DNA of 64,000 nucleotides from Planctomycetota bacterium (GCA_019636215.1 JAHBXZ010000012.1:1-64000); one strand, 5' to 3'; numbered from the stretch's first letter, positions 1 to 9,080 are shown. Notes: a model not told the origin generated them from the sequence alone. A program made the numbers and translations.

Positions 1-348
1 GGGCATGGTCTTGGGTTGGCTGGGGCTGAACTCGGTGCGGTTGAATGCGCGGGTGTAGCACAGGTTTTCAAACAGCGTGATTGCGGGCAGGCCCTGGGCC
101 ACACTCAATGCCCGGGCGCCGAAGCCGGCCTTGGGTCTAACCTTGATGGGAATGCCGCCGCCGATGATCTGGGCCGAAAACGGGGTCAGGCTACTTTGTT
201 GTAGTTCCGGTTGGGTGCGTTGTCCTTGCCGGCTGTGCTTCGGGCACAGGTGCGAAGCTTTGAACTTGATTGGCCAGTCGCGCTTCCTGGCGTGAAGCTG
301 TCGGGCGCAGGGCGAATCGGATGCCGGTTCGATGGCGAGGCAAGCTGG
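1..348 (-). CDS. Possible 3'-incomplete ORF at left edge, unknown
   Basis: One minus-strand frame stays open for 116 codons from just after a stop at 349-351 to the left edge. The distal part (below about 200) reads like protein, with IIGGGIPIKVRPK and ITLFENLCYT stretches. No ATG, GTG or TTG occurs in frame before about position 105, so either the start is unusual, the 5' end is damaged, or the frame is spurious. No family was recognised. The rest of the stretch to 415 shows nothing else. Confidence 0.25.
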
Positions 349-415
349 TCAATGCACGCCTGGTTCGAGCCAGATATTCAACGGTTTTGAGTACGGCACC
401 TGCGCCGCGGGGTTC

Positions 416-976
416 TTACGGGGTGGGAAGCACGACTTCGACCTTCATGTCGCGCAGGCGTTCAAAGTCCACGCGCTTGCGGCGCAGCGGCCACCAGTCG
501 TACAGGAAGATTTCCAGCGGCTTCCACATCGCCACCCAGCCGCCGATCATGATGCCTTCGCCGGCCAGCGCGCCCCAATCAAAGCCCGCCAGCAGCGCCG
601 CCACCTGGTGGGCCGCGTACATGGCCCCGGCCAGCACCATCAGGCCGATCAGCAGGCTGCCGCGGCCCCGGCGCATCAGGTCGCGGAACTCGTTGCGGGC
701 AAGTTCCACCATCTGGCCGTAGTAGTTGCGCACGGCGGCCTCCAGCAGCGCCTGCTGGTCGGTGTGGCCCTTGGCGTCGGCAATGTGCACGACCAGTTTC
801 AGCGGCACATGGCGGCCGATTTCGCGCGCCCAGCTTTCAATGTATCGCGCGGCGTCGTCGTCCAGGTCGCGTTCAATGAACGGGTCCGGGTCCAGCGAGT
901 TGAAAAGCTGCCCGATCTCGCGCACCCTTACGCGGATCACGCCATGGCCGGCATCGGTGGGGGCTTCGGCGCTCAT
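416..976 (-). CDS. Small membrane protein, unknown function
   Basis: 186 aa. Residues 1-105 are soluble and charged. Two hydrophobic segments follow (about 107-130 and 139-161), then a short basic and hydrophobic tail (RRKRVDFERL). The layout suggests an inner-membrane hairpin with a cytoplasmic N-terminal domain. No family was recognised. Its ATG overlaps the stop of the upstream dienelactone hydrolase gene by four bases (ATGA), so the two are probably translationally coupled and co-regulated. The long plus-strand frames across this stretch are shadows. Confidence 0.8.
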   Translation of the reverse strand: MSAEAPTDAGHGVIRVRVREIGQLFNSLDPDPFIERDLDDDAARYIESWAREIGRHVPLKLVVHIADAKGHTDQQALLEAAVRNYYGQMVELARNEFRDLMRRGRGSLLIGLMVLAGAMYAAHQVAALLAGFDWGALAGEGIMIGGWVAMWKPLEIFLYDWWPLRRKRVDFERLRDMKVEVVLPTP

Positions 977-1686
977 GCCCGCGCCTTGAGTTCCTGGGCG
1001 AACAGTTCAAACACCTTGATCCATGCCATGTTTGCGGCATCGGCATCAAAGTCGTCGCGCTCGTCGCAGGCAAACCCGTGCCCCACGCCGGCGAACAGGT
1101 GCACCTCGTGCGGCACCGGGCTGGCGCGCAAGGCAACGGCCACCTGGTCGACCTCGGCGGGGTCAATGATGGTGTCCTTTTCCGCGTAAAGCATCAGCAT
1201 GCGCGCCTTGAGCTGCGGCGCCAGCACAACGCTGGCCTCGCCGCCGCCGGGGCGGTACTTGCCGATGCCCCCGCCGTAAAAACACGCGCAGGCCGAAACG
1301 CCCTCCAGCGTGCCGGCCAGCCAGGCCGCGTGGCCGCCAAAGCAGAAGCCGACCACGCCCACGCGGGTGCAGCCCTGGGCGCGCAGCCAGTCCGCCGCGG
1401 CCTTGATGTCGGCCAGGATGCCTTGCTGGGTGCAGGCCTCGCGGTACTTGCGGCCCACGGCCACGGCCTTGGCGTCATAACCGGCATTGAAGCCCGGGGC
1501 GCTGCGGTGGAAGAGCTCGGGCGCGATGGTGAGGTACCCCATGCGGGCCAGGTTTTCGGTCACGGCCTGGATGTGGTGATTGACCCCGAAAATCTCCTGA
1601 AGCACGACCACGCCCGCGCGGGTTTCGCGTCTGGGCCGCGCGGCAAACCCGCGCAGCGTACCGCCAAGTTCGATCCATTCGGGCAT
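973..1686 (-). CDS. Dienelactone hydrolase family protein
   Basis: 237 aa, the usual length for this alpha/beta hydrolase family, which hydrolyses dienelactones or related esters in the cytoplasm. The nucleophile is the cysteine of GFCFGG (Cys115). Asp171 in AEKDTIID and His203 in GVGHGF complete the Cys-Asp-His triad. The conserved glutamate of LQEIFGV (Glu31) is also present. The real substrate cannot be told from sequence, since many family members are general esterases. It sits upstream of, and overlaps by 4 nt, a small membrane protein gene; ychF lies 13 nt upstream on the same strand. Confidence 0.9.
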   Translation of the reverse strand: MPEWIELGGTLRGFAARPRRETRAGVVVLQEIFGVNHHIQAVTENLARMGYLTIAPELFHRSAPGFNAGYDAKAVAVGRKYREACTQQGILADIKAAADWLRAQGCTRVGVVGFCFGGHAAWLAGTLEGVSACACFYGGGIGKYRPGGGEASVVLAPQLKARMLMLYAEKDTIIDPAEVDQVAVALRASPVPHEVHLFAGVGHGFACDERDDFDADAANMAWIKVFELFAQELKARA

Positions 1687-1699
1687 GTCTGTGCCGTTG

Positions 1700-2794
1700 T
1701 TACTTGAACAGGAAGTGCATCACGTCGCCGTCCTGCACCACGTACTCTTTGCCTTCGGTGCGCAGCTTGCCTTTGTCTTTGGCACCCTGCTCACCGCCGC
1801 AGGCCACGAAGTCAGCGTAACTGATCGTCTCGGCGCGGATAAAGCCCTTTTCAAAGTCGCTGTGGATCTTGCCCGCGGCCACCGGCGCGGTGTCACCCTG
1901 CCGGATTGTCCAGGCCCGCACTTCCTTGACGCCTGCAGTGAAGTAGGTGCGCAGGCCCAGCAACCGGTAACCGGCCTGGATCAGGCGGTCCAGGCCTGAT
2001 TCTTTCAGGCCCAGCCCGTCCAGGAACTCGCGCCGTTCGACGGGCGACAGGCGCGAGATTTCCTGTTCGATCTTTACGCTGATGATCACGACCTCGGCGC
2101 CTTCTTCGGCGGCGATGCGTTTGACAACGTCGCTGTGCCTGTTTCCGCCGGGCAGGTCGGCTTCGCCCACGTTGCAGACGTACATGACGGGCTTGCAGGT
2201 CAGCAGCATCAGTTCGTCCACCATGTGCTGGTGCTGCTGGGGCACCTTGACGTCACGCGCGGGTTTGGCTTCGTTCAGCACGGCCTTGAGCTGGTTGAGA
2301 ATCTCGACGCGGGTTTTTTCTTCCTTGTCGCCGCTGCGGGCCAGTTTTTCGGACTTGTCCAGGCGCGACGTGACGGTGGCAAGGTCCTTCAGGGCAAGCT
2401 CGGTCTGGATTACGCGCACGTCGCGTTCGGGGTCCACGCTGCCGGTCACGTGGATGATGTCGCCGCCCTCAAAGCAGCGCACCACGTGGGCGATTGCGTC
2501 GCTTTCGCGGATGTGCCCCAGGAACTTGTTGCCCAGGCCTTCGTTCTTGCTGGCGCCCTCCACCAGCCCGGCGATGTCGTCAAACTGGATGGTGGCCGGC
2601 ACCACGCGCACCGGGTTGACGATGGCAATCAGCGCGTCCATGCGCGGGTCCGGCACCACCACGGTGCCGGTGTTCTTGTCGATGGTGCAGAAGGGATAGT
2701 TCGCGGCCGCGGCCTGTTCACTGGCCGTGATCGCGTTGAACAGTGTGCTCTTGCCCACGTTGGGAAGGCCGACGATGCCGCATTTGAAGCCCAT
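1700..2794 (-). CDS. ychF: Redox-regulated ribosome-binding ATPase YchF
   Basis: 364 aa, the normal length for the universal Obg-like NTPase YchF (OLA1). The P-loop GLPNVGKS is at residues 9-16, G3 is DDIAGL, and the G4 position reads NVGE rather than NKxD, which in this family gives ATP preference. A coiled-coil insertion follows and a TGS domain lies at the C-terminus (near KEVRAWTI to DGDVMHFLFK). The start at 2794 is chosen because AAAGGA precedes it and the family begins MGFKCGIVGLPN; an upstream in-frame extension to 2872 is not conserved-looking. Confidence 0.97.
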   Translation of the reverse strand: MGFKCGIVGLPNVGKSTLFNAITASEQAAAANYPFCTIDKNTGTVVVPDPRMDALIAIVNPVRVVPATIQFDDIAGLVEGASKNEGLGNKFLGHIRESDAIAHVVRCFEGGDIIHVTGSVDPERDVRVIQTELALKDLATVTSRLDKSEKLARSGDKEEKTRVEILNQLKAVLNEAKPARDVKVPQQHQHMVDELMLLTCKPVMYVCNVGEADLPGGNRHSDVVKRIAAEEGAEVVIISVKIEQEISRLSPVERREFLDGLGLKESGLDRLIQAGYRLLGLRTYFTAGVKEVRAWTIRQGDTAPVAAGKIHSDFEKGFIRAETISYADFVACGGEQGAKDKGKLRTEGKEYVVQDGDVMHFLFK

Positions 2795-2920
2795 GGTGTC
2801 CTTTGTCCGTTGCTGCGGGGCGGGATTATAGGGGCGAAGCCGCGCCGCGCTACGTTGCGACAGCCCGGGCACCCATGCCAGGTACCGGGCAGCAACCAGC
2901 CGTCGCTTCGCCTGATCACG

Positions 2921-3730
2921 TTACCTGTTTCTGCCGATCCACTCGACGCCGAAGTCCACCAGTGCGGGCTGGCTGAACAGGCGGCACTGGGCGCTGCCGA
3001 CCTTGCCGGTGAGTGTTGCGCCGGTGGCGTCAAAGTCCGCGCCCAGGCGCGGGAAGTCCTCCGATTCCAGCAGCAGGTCGGCAAAGCGCACCCACATGCG
3101 CTGGTCGCCGACCATGACCGCCGCGCCTTGCTCGATGATGCGTTTGCGCGGCCAGTGCGCCCGGTGCTCGGCCAGGTGCAGCGAACTGTTGCTGTCATGG
3201 CCGACGCCCAGCAGCAGCACGTGGCCGCCCAGGTCGTAAATGCGCGCCAGCGGCGAGTTTTCGCCCAGGCCGTTTTCAAGCCGGTGGTCGGTCGTGATCG
3301 CGCGGGCATAGCGTCCCCAGGCACAGAAGCTGACCGCAGGGTGACTTGAGCGCCGCACGTCAGGCCAGGCGCGAAAGGTCTCGGCAATGCGGCCCAAGGC
3401 GCGGGTCGGGGTCTGGCGCGGGTCGAACGCCGGCATGTGGTCGCGCACGGCCTGGTGCCAGTCGTCGGGAATCGGCGGGTTGCGCCAGTCGCGCGGCTCG
3501 CTGTTGTCGGTCGAGTAGGCAGGCATGACCAGGGTGCCGAAATCGCCCAGCACGCGGGTAAGGGCAAGAATCACGGCCTGGGGCCCGCCGGCGACCCAGC
3601 CCAGCGAACTCAGCGACGAGTGCACCAGCAGGGTCATGCCTTCGCGCAGACCTAACGCGCGCAGGTCGGCGGACAGGGAATCCACAGTGCGCGGCGCGTC
3701 GGCGTTCTGGATCGCGACTTCTTCGGGCAT
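2921..3730 (-). CDS. AAC(3)-family N-acetyltransferase
   Basis: 269 aa, typical for the aminoglycoside 3-N-acetyltransferase (AAC(3)/YokD) fold. These enzymes use acetyl-CoA to acetylate an amino group. Family signatures are VHSSLSSLGWVAGG (about 36-49), RRSSHPAVSFCAWG (about 126-139) and the GVGHDSNSSLHLAEHR block (about 175-190). Chromosomal AAC(3)-like proteins in environmental bacteria often have no proven resistance role, so the substrate is open. The gene stands alone, 126 nt upstream of ychF, and is preceded by a palindromic intergenic repeat. Confidence 0.88.
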   Translation of the reverse strand: MPEEVAIQNADAPRTVDSLSADLRALGLREGMTLLVHSSLSSLGWVAGGPQAVILALTRVLGDFGTLVMPAYSTDNSEPRDWRNPPIPDDWHQAVRDHMPAFDPRQTPTRALGRIAETFRAWPDVRRSSHPAVSFCAWGRYARAITTDHRLENGLGENSPLARIYDLGGHVLLLGVGHDSNSSLHLAEHRAHWPRKRIIEQGAAVMVGDQRMWVRFADLLLESEDFPRLGADFDATGATLTGKVGSAQCRLFSQPALVDFGVEWIGRNR

Positions 3731-3748
3731 GGTTACGGCAAAGCATGG

Positions 3749-3822
3749 ACCACAGATTCACGCAGATCAACACAGATCACTGCAAGTCCATCTGCGTTCA
3801 TCAGTGTTCATCTGTGGACTGA
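3749..3822. repeat. Dispersed palindromic repeat (CATCTGTGTTCATC family)
   Basis: Between the AAC(3) gene and the zinc-ribbon gene lies an imperfect inverted repeat. Its left arm reads CCACAGATTCACGCAGAT and its right arm ends TGTTCATCTGTGG. The right arm belongs to the same family as the TGTTCATCCGTGGAC modules in the arrays at 26.3-28.4 kb. It is probably a non-coding dispersed repeat; its function is unknown. Confidence 0.7.
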
Positions 3823-3831
3823 AGCAGTTGC

Positions 3832-5742
3832 CTAGGTGTTCGGGTCGTGGCGGGAGGTCAGGCTTTCGATCTGCTTCTGCAAAGTCACGCCCATTTCCAT
3901 CATGCGCTGAGAGTATGCGGCGTAGTCGCGCTCGGACTTGCCCGGCTGTTGCAACTCGGCCGCCATCTTCTGCACGGCCTCGGCGTATTCGGTCTGCAGG
4001 CGCGTGATTTCGGCCATCAGCTGTTCGGTGCTGAGTTTGCCCCTGGCCGGAATCGGCCCGCCTTCCTCCGGCGGTGCGGTTTCGTCGCCGGGCGCAGGGC
4101 GGTGTTCAGGTTCCGGTTCGGGCGGGACCCTGAGCGGAATGTTCGCCGGGCCGTCGTCCAGCATGATGGGCGCGTCAAGCTTGCGGGCCTGTTCGCGTAT
4201 CTCGCGCAGTTCGGCATCCTGCTTGTAACGCGTGTCCACGGCGCTGCGGATGCCGGCGTCCCAATCGGCAAGCAACTTCTTTAACTCGGGTGTGGGTTCG
4301 TCCTTGGGGTCGCTGGTCCAGTAGTAGACTTCGTTTTCGGGCAGCACGCCTTTGTCGCTCTCGCGCCAGCGCAGTTCGCGTTTGATCTCGGTGGGCAGGT
4401 TACCAAGGTTCTGCTTGACCCACTGCCGGATGCTTTCGGGCACCTGGCCCTTTTCACAGCCGCCGATCACGGCGCGCAGGGCCATGATTGCCCAGGTGCG
4501 CGTGGCCTCGTCGGCCAGCAGCGGGTGAAACAGCTCCACGGCGGCAAGGCCCAGCGCATCATCGTTGCCCGGCGGCGCGCCAAGAATCGTGCCGGCAGCG
4601 GCCCGTGCCAGCGGGTGTGTCAGGCCGCGCAGCGTCTCCAGCCGGTCGGCATACTCGGCGGTGTCCTTGGCCGGGCCCAGGTAGAAGCACTGGCGCAGTT
4701 CGCCCAGCAGTTCCGGGCGTTCATGGGCGAAGTCGTCCATGGCCTGAACCAGCTTTTTCCAGGGCAGCCGATAACCGCAGTGAAAGCCACCCTTGAAGAT
4801 GTACACCGCCCAGCCCAGCACCGTGCCCGTCAGGTAGAACATGCGGTAAAGAACAATCTCGGCCATGGTTTCGTGCTGGTCGAAGTTGCGGCCAAAAATG
4901 GTGTTCACGCCCCAGCAGGCGTGGCAGGCGTAATCGCGCGCGCCCTGGGCGTTGGCGACTTCGGCGACATCCAGCAGCAGCTTGACGCACACGCCGCGGC
5001 CCAGGGCAAGCTCGCTCAGAATCGTGCGCTTGCCTTGCACGTCAAAGACCACGCCCGCGCAGGCCTGCAGCACGGGCACGGCATAGTTGGCGTCGTCACT
5101 GCACAGCAGCTTGCCCACGGCGTCGCCGACTTCGCGGGCGACGGCCTCGTGGTCGCGCTGGATGTGCGCCAGCAGGTGGGGCAGGAAGTTGGCCGTGGTC
5201 GGGTTGATCGTGCCCCAGGATGAAAAGTTCTGCGCCAGGTTGATGCGCTGCATCAGGTCGGGCTCGTTCAGCACGCGCCAGCACAGTTGTTCCGTCCATA
5301 CATCCCATGGGTAGTCAATCAGGTCACGGCGCTGATTCAGCCGGTCGGCTTCGGTGCGGCGTTGCGGGCCCTGGGTGTTGTGCTGGGTCAGCGCGGCCAG
5401 CCGGGCCTCGAGTTTGCTTTCGCTGCCGCAGTAGGGGCACTTCTGGTGGCTGTGGTCCGTCTCGGGGGTGAAGCTGTTGCCGCAGCCGGGGCACTCGCAT
5501 TGCTCGCGCTTGCCCTTGGGCGACAGCCAGCGGGTGACGCCCTTGACCCGGTCGCGCTTGGGGGCTTCATCGAGCCCGACTTCGGGTTCGAGTTTGCGCA
5601 GGCGGTGTTCCAGCCGGCAATCGCCGCCGCAGAAGTCGCAGCGCGCGTCACGCCCGGCCTCGATCAGCTTCAGCGGCGCGCCGCAGGTGGGGCACATGCC
5701 GCGCCGCGACTTGCGCAGGATTTCCGGCAGGACATCAAACAT
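3832..5742 (-). CDS. Zinc-ribbon protein with helical repeats, unknown
   Basis: 636 aa. Two four-cysteine zinc ribbons open the protein: Cys17/20 with Cys35/38, and Cys84/87 with Cys102/105. Then comes a long, alpha-helical middle part (about 110-500) with repeated leucine/alanine helices that could be HEAT/ARM-like. A proline/glutamate-rich linker and a C-terminal coiled coil (about 570-625) follow. There is no signal peptide, so it is probably cytoplasmic. No family was recognised, and the role of the ribbons (nucleic acid or protein contact) is unknown. The start at 5742 places the first ribbon near the N-terminus; the in-frame extension to 5937 is low in coding character. Confidence 0.75.
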   Translation of the reverse strand: MFDVLPEILRKSRRGMCPTCGAPLKLIEAGRDARCDFCGGDCRLEHRLRKLEPEVGLDEAPKRDRVKGVTRWLSPKGKREQCECPGCGNSFTPETDHSHQKCPYCGSESKLEARLAALTQHNTQGPQRRTEADRLNQRRDLIDYPWDVWTEQLCWRVLNEPDLMQRINLAQNFSSWGTINPTTANFLPHLLAHIQRDHEAVAREVGDAVGKLLCSDDANYAVPVLQACAGVVFDVQGKRTILSELALGRGVCVKLLLDVAEVANAQGARDYACHACWGVNTIFGRNFDQHETMAEIVLYRMFYLTGTVLGWAVYIFKGGFHCGYRLPWKKLVQAMDDFAHERPELLGELRQCFYLGPAKDTAEYADRLETLRGLTHPLARAAAGTILGAPPGNDDALGLAAVELFHPLLADEATRTWAIMALRAVIGGCEKGQVPESIRQWVKQNLGNLPTEIKRELRWRESDKGVLPENEVYYWTSDPKDEPTPELKKLLADWDAGIRSAVDTRYKQDAELREIREQARKLDAPIMLDDGPANIPLRVPPEPEPEHRPAPGDETAPPEEGGPIPARGKLSTEQLMAEITRLQTEYAEAVQKMAAELQQPGKSERDYAAYSQRMMEMGVTLQKQIESLTSRHDPNT

Positions 5743-6078
5743 GGGGCCAAGTTTAGCCCGCTTCACCGGCGAGTCAGCAGCCGGCAGTCGTACCGGCGGC
5801 TGCGCCGTGGGTGGATCAAGCAAACACAGAAACCCTACGTCAGCCCGGCCTGCAAAGGCCGGGCCTTCGGGTCTTTGGTCGTCCCAAGATCGCAACGCAA
5901 ACCCCGCGCACAAAGCGCGCCGCCGCAAACGACGCATGGCGAATCGCCAGTTCAGGGACGCAAACCGTCACGAAGGCCCAGCGTTAGCACGCCGGGCTGA
6001 CAAGCAGCAACGGGCGAGGGCGGCCCTGCCACTTGGCTTGCGCTGGCATTGGTGCCGCCGGGCCCCCATAATGCGGGT
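5743..6078. other. Divergent intergenic region with hairpins
   Basis: 336 bp between the starts of the zinc-ribbon gene (minus) and the MBL-rhodanese gene (plus), so promoters for both must lie here. A GC-rich hairpin, CCCGGCC / GGCCGGG, occupies 5844-5863. CATAATG near 6067 resembles a -10 element but is too close to the ATG at 6079 for a usual leader. No convincing small gene was found. Confidence 0.4.
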
Positions 6079-7188
6079 ATGACGACCAAGACCGCACAGG
6101 CCGCTCCGGCCCTGATTCCTTTGCACTCCGACCGCGATTGTCGGGCCTATCTGCTTGTGGATGAGGCCAGCAAACAGGCCGCGCTGATTGACCCGCGCTT
6201 TGATCTCACGCGCGATTACGAAGCCGTGCTGAAGCAGCGTGGCCTTGCACTCAAGTTCGTGATCGACACCCACACCCACGCCGACCACCTGTCGGGCGGC
6301 GACCGCTTTCGCAACCTTTGCGGGGCCAAGGTGATCATGAGCGCGGTCACCAAGTCGCGTGTGCCGGACCTCAAGGTCAAAGACGGCGAAACGATTGCAC
6401 TGGGCGGGGCGACGCTGCGCTTTCTGCACACGCCGGGCCACACTCCTGACAGCATGACGATTTTCGACGGCAAGCGCGTGCTGACCGGCGACACGCTGTT
6501 CATCGGCGGCGCCGCCCGCACGGATTTCATGGGCGGCAGCAGCGAGCAACTGTACGACAGCTTCCGCAAAATCGAGGCCCTGGGCGACGCCATCGAAGTC
6601 TGGCCCGGCCACGACTACAACGGCAAAGAAAGCAGCACGATTGCCCGCGAACGCCAGACCAACAAGGCCTTCATGCAGCCCACCAAGGCCGACCTTGTGG
6701 CACTGCTGGCCATGAAGGGCGAACTGCCCGCGAACATGGCCGAGATTCTGAGCTTCAACAGTGAGCGCGGCCTGACAGAGCCCGAGATCATCGCGCCGCA
6801 GGATGTGGCGAAGCTGGGCAAGCCGGGTGTGGACTTCACGCTGCTGGATTCGCGCTATATCGACGAATGGCAGGCCGGGCGCATCGCAGACGCCGTGCAC
6901 GTGCCCCTGCCCGAAGTCAAAGACCGCTGGCCCGAGATTGCCCGGCTTAAACACCCGATTGTCAGCGTATGCCGCAGCGGCGTGCGTGCCACCTACGTGA
7001 TGATGACGGCGCGCCACGCCGGCGACAAAGGCTGGTACCTGCTGGAAGGCGGCATGCAGGGCTGGAAGAAGGCGGGGCTGCCGATGGTGTGCGACGGCAA
7101 GGGCGAACCGGCGGTGATCACCAGCAAGTTCAGCACCGGCGGAAGCTGCGCCGCCGGCGGCGGCGGGGCCTGCGCGGCCAAGGGCTAG
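6079..7188 (+). CDS. MBL-fold hydrolase/persulfide dioxygenase-like with rhodanese domain
   Basis: 369 aa. The N-terminal metallo-beta-lactamase domain has the metal ligands of HTHADH (65-70), His121 (TPGHTPD), Asp138 (TGDTLF) and His178 (WPGHDY), as in ETHE1-type persulfide dioxygenases. A C-terminal rhodanese domain (about 230-340) keeps the sulfurtransferase cysteine in VCRSGVRA (Cys298). Such fusions handle glutathione persulfide or thiosulfate sulfur; the exact reaction is inferred. The last 16 residues form an odd Gly/Ala/Cys tail with two cysteines (GGSCAAGGGGACAAKG). The ATG at 6079 is preferred over an upstream TTG at 6049. Confidence 0.9.
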   Translation: MTTKTAQAAPALIPLHSDRDCRAYLLVDEASKQAALIDPRFDLTRDYEAVLKQRGLALKFVIDTHTHADHLSGGDRFRNLCGAKVIMSAVTKSRVPDLKVKDGETIALGGATLRFLHTPGHTPDSMTIFDGKRVLTGDTLFIGGAARTDFMGGSSEQLYDSFRKIEALGDAIEVWPGHDYNGKESSTIARERQTNKAFMQPTKADLVALLAMKGELPANMAEILSFNSERGLTEPEIIAPQDVAKLGKPGVDFTLLDSRYIDEWQAGRIADAVHVPLPEVKDRWPEIARLKHPIVSVCRSGVRATYVMMTARHAGDKGWYLLEGGMQGWKKAGLPMVCDGKGEPAVITSKFSTGGSCAAGGGGACAAKG

Positions 7189-7262
7189 GGCCACGGGAAT
7201 CCTTGAACCCCTTTTCAAGCGCGTCGGCCCGCCCTAAAGTTCTCCGGGCTTGCGGGGGTGCC

Positions 7263-8048
7263 ATGCCGGGCAAGAAGCACACCATCGTTGTCGGGACCAA
7301 CAACCGGCACAAGTTCGACGAAATCAAGGCGATCCTTGCCGACGTAGAAAACGTCGAGCTGGTGCCGCTGAGTGCCTTTTCCAACGTGCCGCCGATCGAC
7401 GAATCCGCCAAGACCTTTGCCGGCAACGCCTCAAAGAAGGCCACCGAGCTCGCGCGCTTTCTCAGCATGCTGGGCCGGCTTTCGTTTGCCAACCAGTCCA
7501 CCAGCCAGGACGACGACACCGATTTTGAAGCCCTGGCCGGCGAGCGCGCCCGCACCAGCGGCCGCCACAAGAAGGTCACCGTCGGCCCGGGCAGCGGCCG
7601 CCAGCCCGCAGTACCCAAGCCCAAGAACCTGGACCTGCTGGTCATGGCCGACGACAGCGGCCTTGAGGTCGATGCACTGAACGGCGCGCCCGGCGTGCTT
7701 TCGGCGCGCTATGCCGGCAAGCACGGCGACGACGCCGCCAACAACCGGCTGCTGCTGCAGAACCTCAAGGGTGTGCCCGGAGGAAAACGCAAGGCCCGCT
7801 TTGTCTGCGAAATCGCGCTGGCCTGCGCCGACGGCCTGCTCTTTGGCGTGCGCGGCGCGGTCGAGGGCATGATCGTGGACGAACCCCGGGGCAGTGGCGG
7901 CTTCGGCTACGACCCGTTGTTTCTGTACCCGCCACGGGGCAAGACGTTTGGCGAACTTGATGCCGCAACCAAGAACCAGATCAGCCACCGCAGCCGGGCC
8001 CTGGCGAAGTTCAAGGAAGAGTTGAAGAAACTTCTGCCCACGGCCTGA
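7263..8048 (+). CDS. rdgB: XTP/dITP pyrophosphatase (RdgB/HAM1)
   Basis: 261 aa. This house-cleaning enzyme hydrolyses non-canonical purine NTPs (XTP, dITP) to monophosphates. Signatures: GTNNRHKFDEI (11-21), ADDSGLEVDALNGAPG (about 129-144), SARYAG, GSGGFGYDPLF and the ISHRSRAL region near the end. It is about 60 residues longer than usual because of an insertion at about 68-124, between the first helix and the ADDSGLEV motif; the insert is polar and rich in S, D, G and basic residues. The start at 7263 is the first ATG before the conserved N-terminus. Confidence 0.93.
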   Translation: MPGKKHTIVVGTNNRHKFDEIKAILADVENVELVPLSAFSNVPPIDESAKTFAGNASKKATELARFLSMLGRLSFANQSTSQDDDTDFEALAGERARTSGRHKKVTVGPGSGRQPAVPKPKNLDLLVMADDSGLEVDALNGAPGVLSARYAGKHGDDAANNRLLLQNLKGVPGGKRKARFVCEIALACADGLLFGVRGAVEGMIVDEPRGSGGFGYDPLFLYPPRGKTFGELDAATKNQISHRSRALAKFKEELKKLLPTA

Positions 8049-8147
8049 ACGCGCGCGGCGATTCCAAAATCTTGTGGTTGCGCGGTCTTGCACCTTGCCC
8101 ACAATGAAGCTGCGCGGCAGAACATGCGCGCAGGCCCGGAGACTGTG

Positions 8148-9080
8148 ATGGCAACGACACCACCGAAACGACTGTGTGAAAAAGTCTGGCGCAACGGCGA
8201 GTTCATCCCATGGGAGAACGCGACCATCCATGTCAGCGCACACGTGATTCATTACGGCAGCGCCGTGTTTGAAGGCATCCGCGCCTATGACTGCGGCGGC
8301 CGGCCCGGCATCTTCCGCCTGCGCGACCATATCCGACGCCTGTTCGACAGCGCCAAGATCTATCGCATGGAACTGAAGTGGACGATCGACCAGGTGATGA
8401 ACGCCTGCATCGAGTCCGTGAAGGTGAACAACTTCAAGTCCTGCTACCTGCGGCCCGTGGCCTACCGCGACGCGGGCCCGATGGGCGTCAACCCGCTGGG
8501 CAACCCGGTTACGCTGGACATCCTGACCTGGGATTGGGGCAAGTACCTGGGCGAAGACGCGCTGGAAAAGGGCGTCGACATGCAGGTCAGCACCTGGTCG
8601 CGCAACGCACCCAACACCACGCCGGCCATGGCCAAGGCCGGCAGCAACTACGGCAGCGGCGCGCTGATCAAGATGGAGGCGCTGCTGGCCGGGTACAGCG
8701 AGGGTATTGCGCTGGATGTCAACGGGTACCTGAGCGAAGGCAGCGGCGAGAACATTTTCCTGGTGCGCGACGGCAAGCTGTTCACGCCCGGCACCGGCCA
8801 TTCGATTCTCAGCGGCATCACCCGCGACACCATCATGCGACTGGCCCACGATATGGGCATTCCGGTGGTCGAGGGCACCATAACACGCGAGCAGCTTTAC
8901 ATTGCCGACGAACTGTTCGGGGTGGGCACTGCGGCCGAAGTGACACCGATCAAGGCCCTGGACAAAATCACCATCGGCAACGGCGGGCGCGGGCCGATCA
9001 CTGCCAGGATCCAGAAGGCCTACCTTGACCTTGTGCAGGGCAAGGCCGAGGACAAGTGGGGATTCATCACAAAGGTCTAG
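8148..9080 (+). CDS. ilvE: Branched-chain amino acid aminotransferase
   Basis: 310 aa, typical for class IV PLP aminotransferases. It transfers the amino group between glutamate and branched-chain 2-oxo acids in Ile/Leu/Val synthesis. Close resemblance to E. coli IlvE: the PLP lysine lies in AKAGSNYGSG, followed by EGIALDVNGYLSEGSGENIF and the phosphate-binding region GTAAEVTPI, ending EDKWGFI. The ATG at 8148 follows a CGGAG ribosome-binding site, whereas an in-frame start at 8088 would add residues the family lacks. It is a likely monocistron followed by a hairpin. Confidence 0.96.
   Translation: MATTPPKRLCEKVWRNGEFIPWENATIHVSAHVIHYGSAVFEGIRAYDCGGRPGIFRLRDHIRRLFDSAKIYRMELKWTIDQVMNACIESVKVNNFKSCYLRPVAYRDAGPMGVNPLGNPVTLDILTWDWGKYLGEDALEKGVDMQVSTWSRNAPNTTPAMAKAGSNYGSGALIKMEALLAGYSEGIALDVNGYLSEGSGENIFLVRDGKLFTPGTGHSILSGITRDTIMRLAHDMGIPVVEGTITREQLYIADELFGVGTAAEVTPIKALDKITIGNGGRGPITARIQKAYLDLVQGKAEDKWGFITKV

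Noticed and set aside
332..1189. Long plus-strand frame opposite the membrane protein and dienelactone hydrolase genes
   Set aside because: His/Ala/Gln-rich translation without domains, antisense to two well-supported genes; typical shadow in high-GC DNA.
5968..7218. 416-codon minus-strand frame opposite the MBL-rhodanese gene
   Set aside because: The plus strand carries all catalytic motifs; the minus frame is a shadow.
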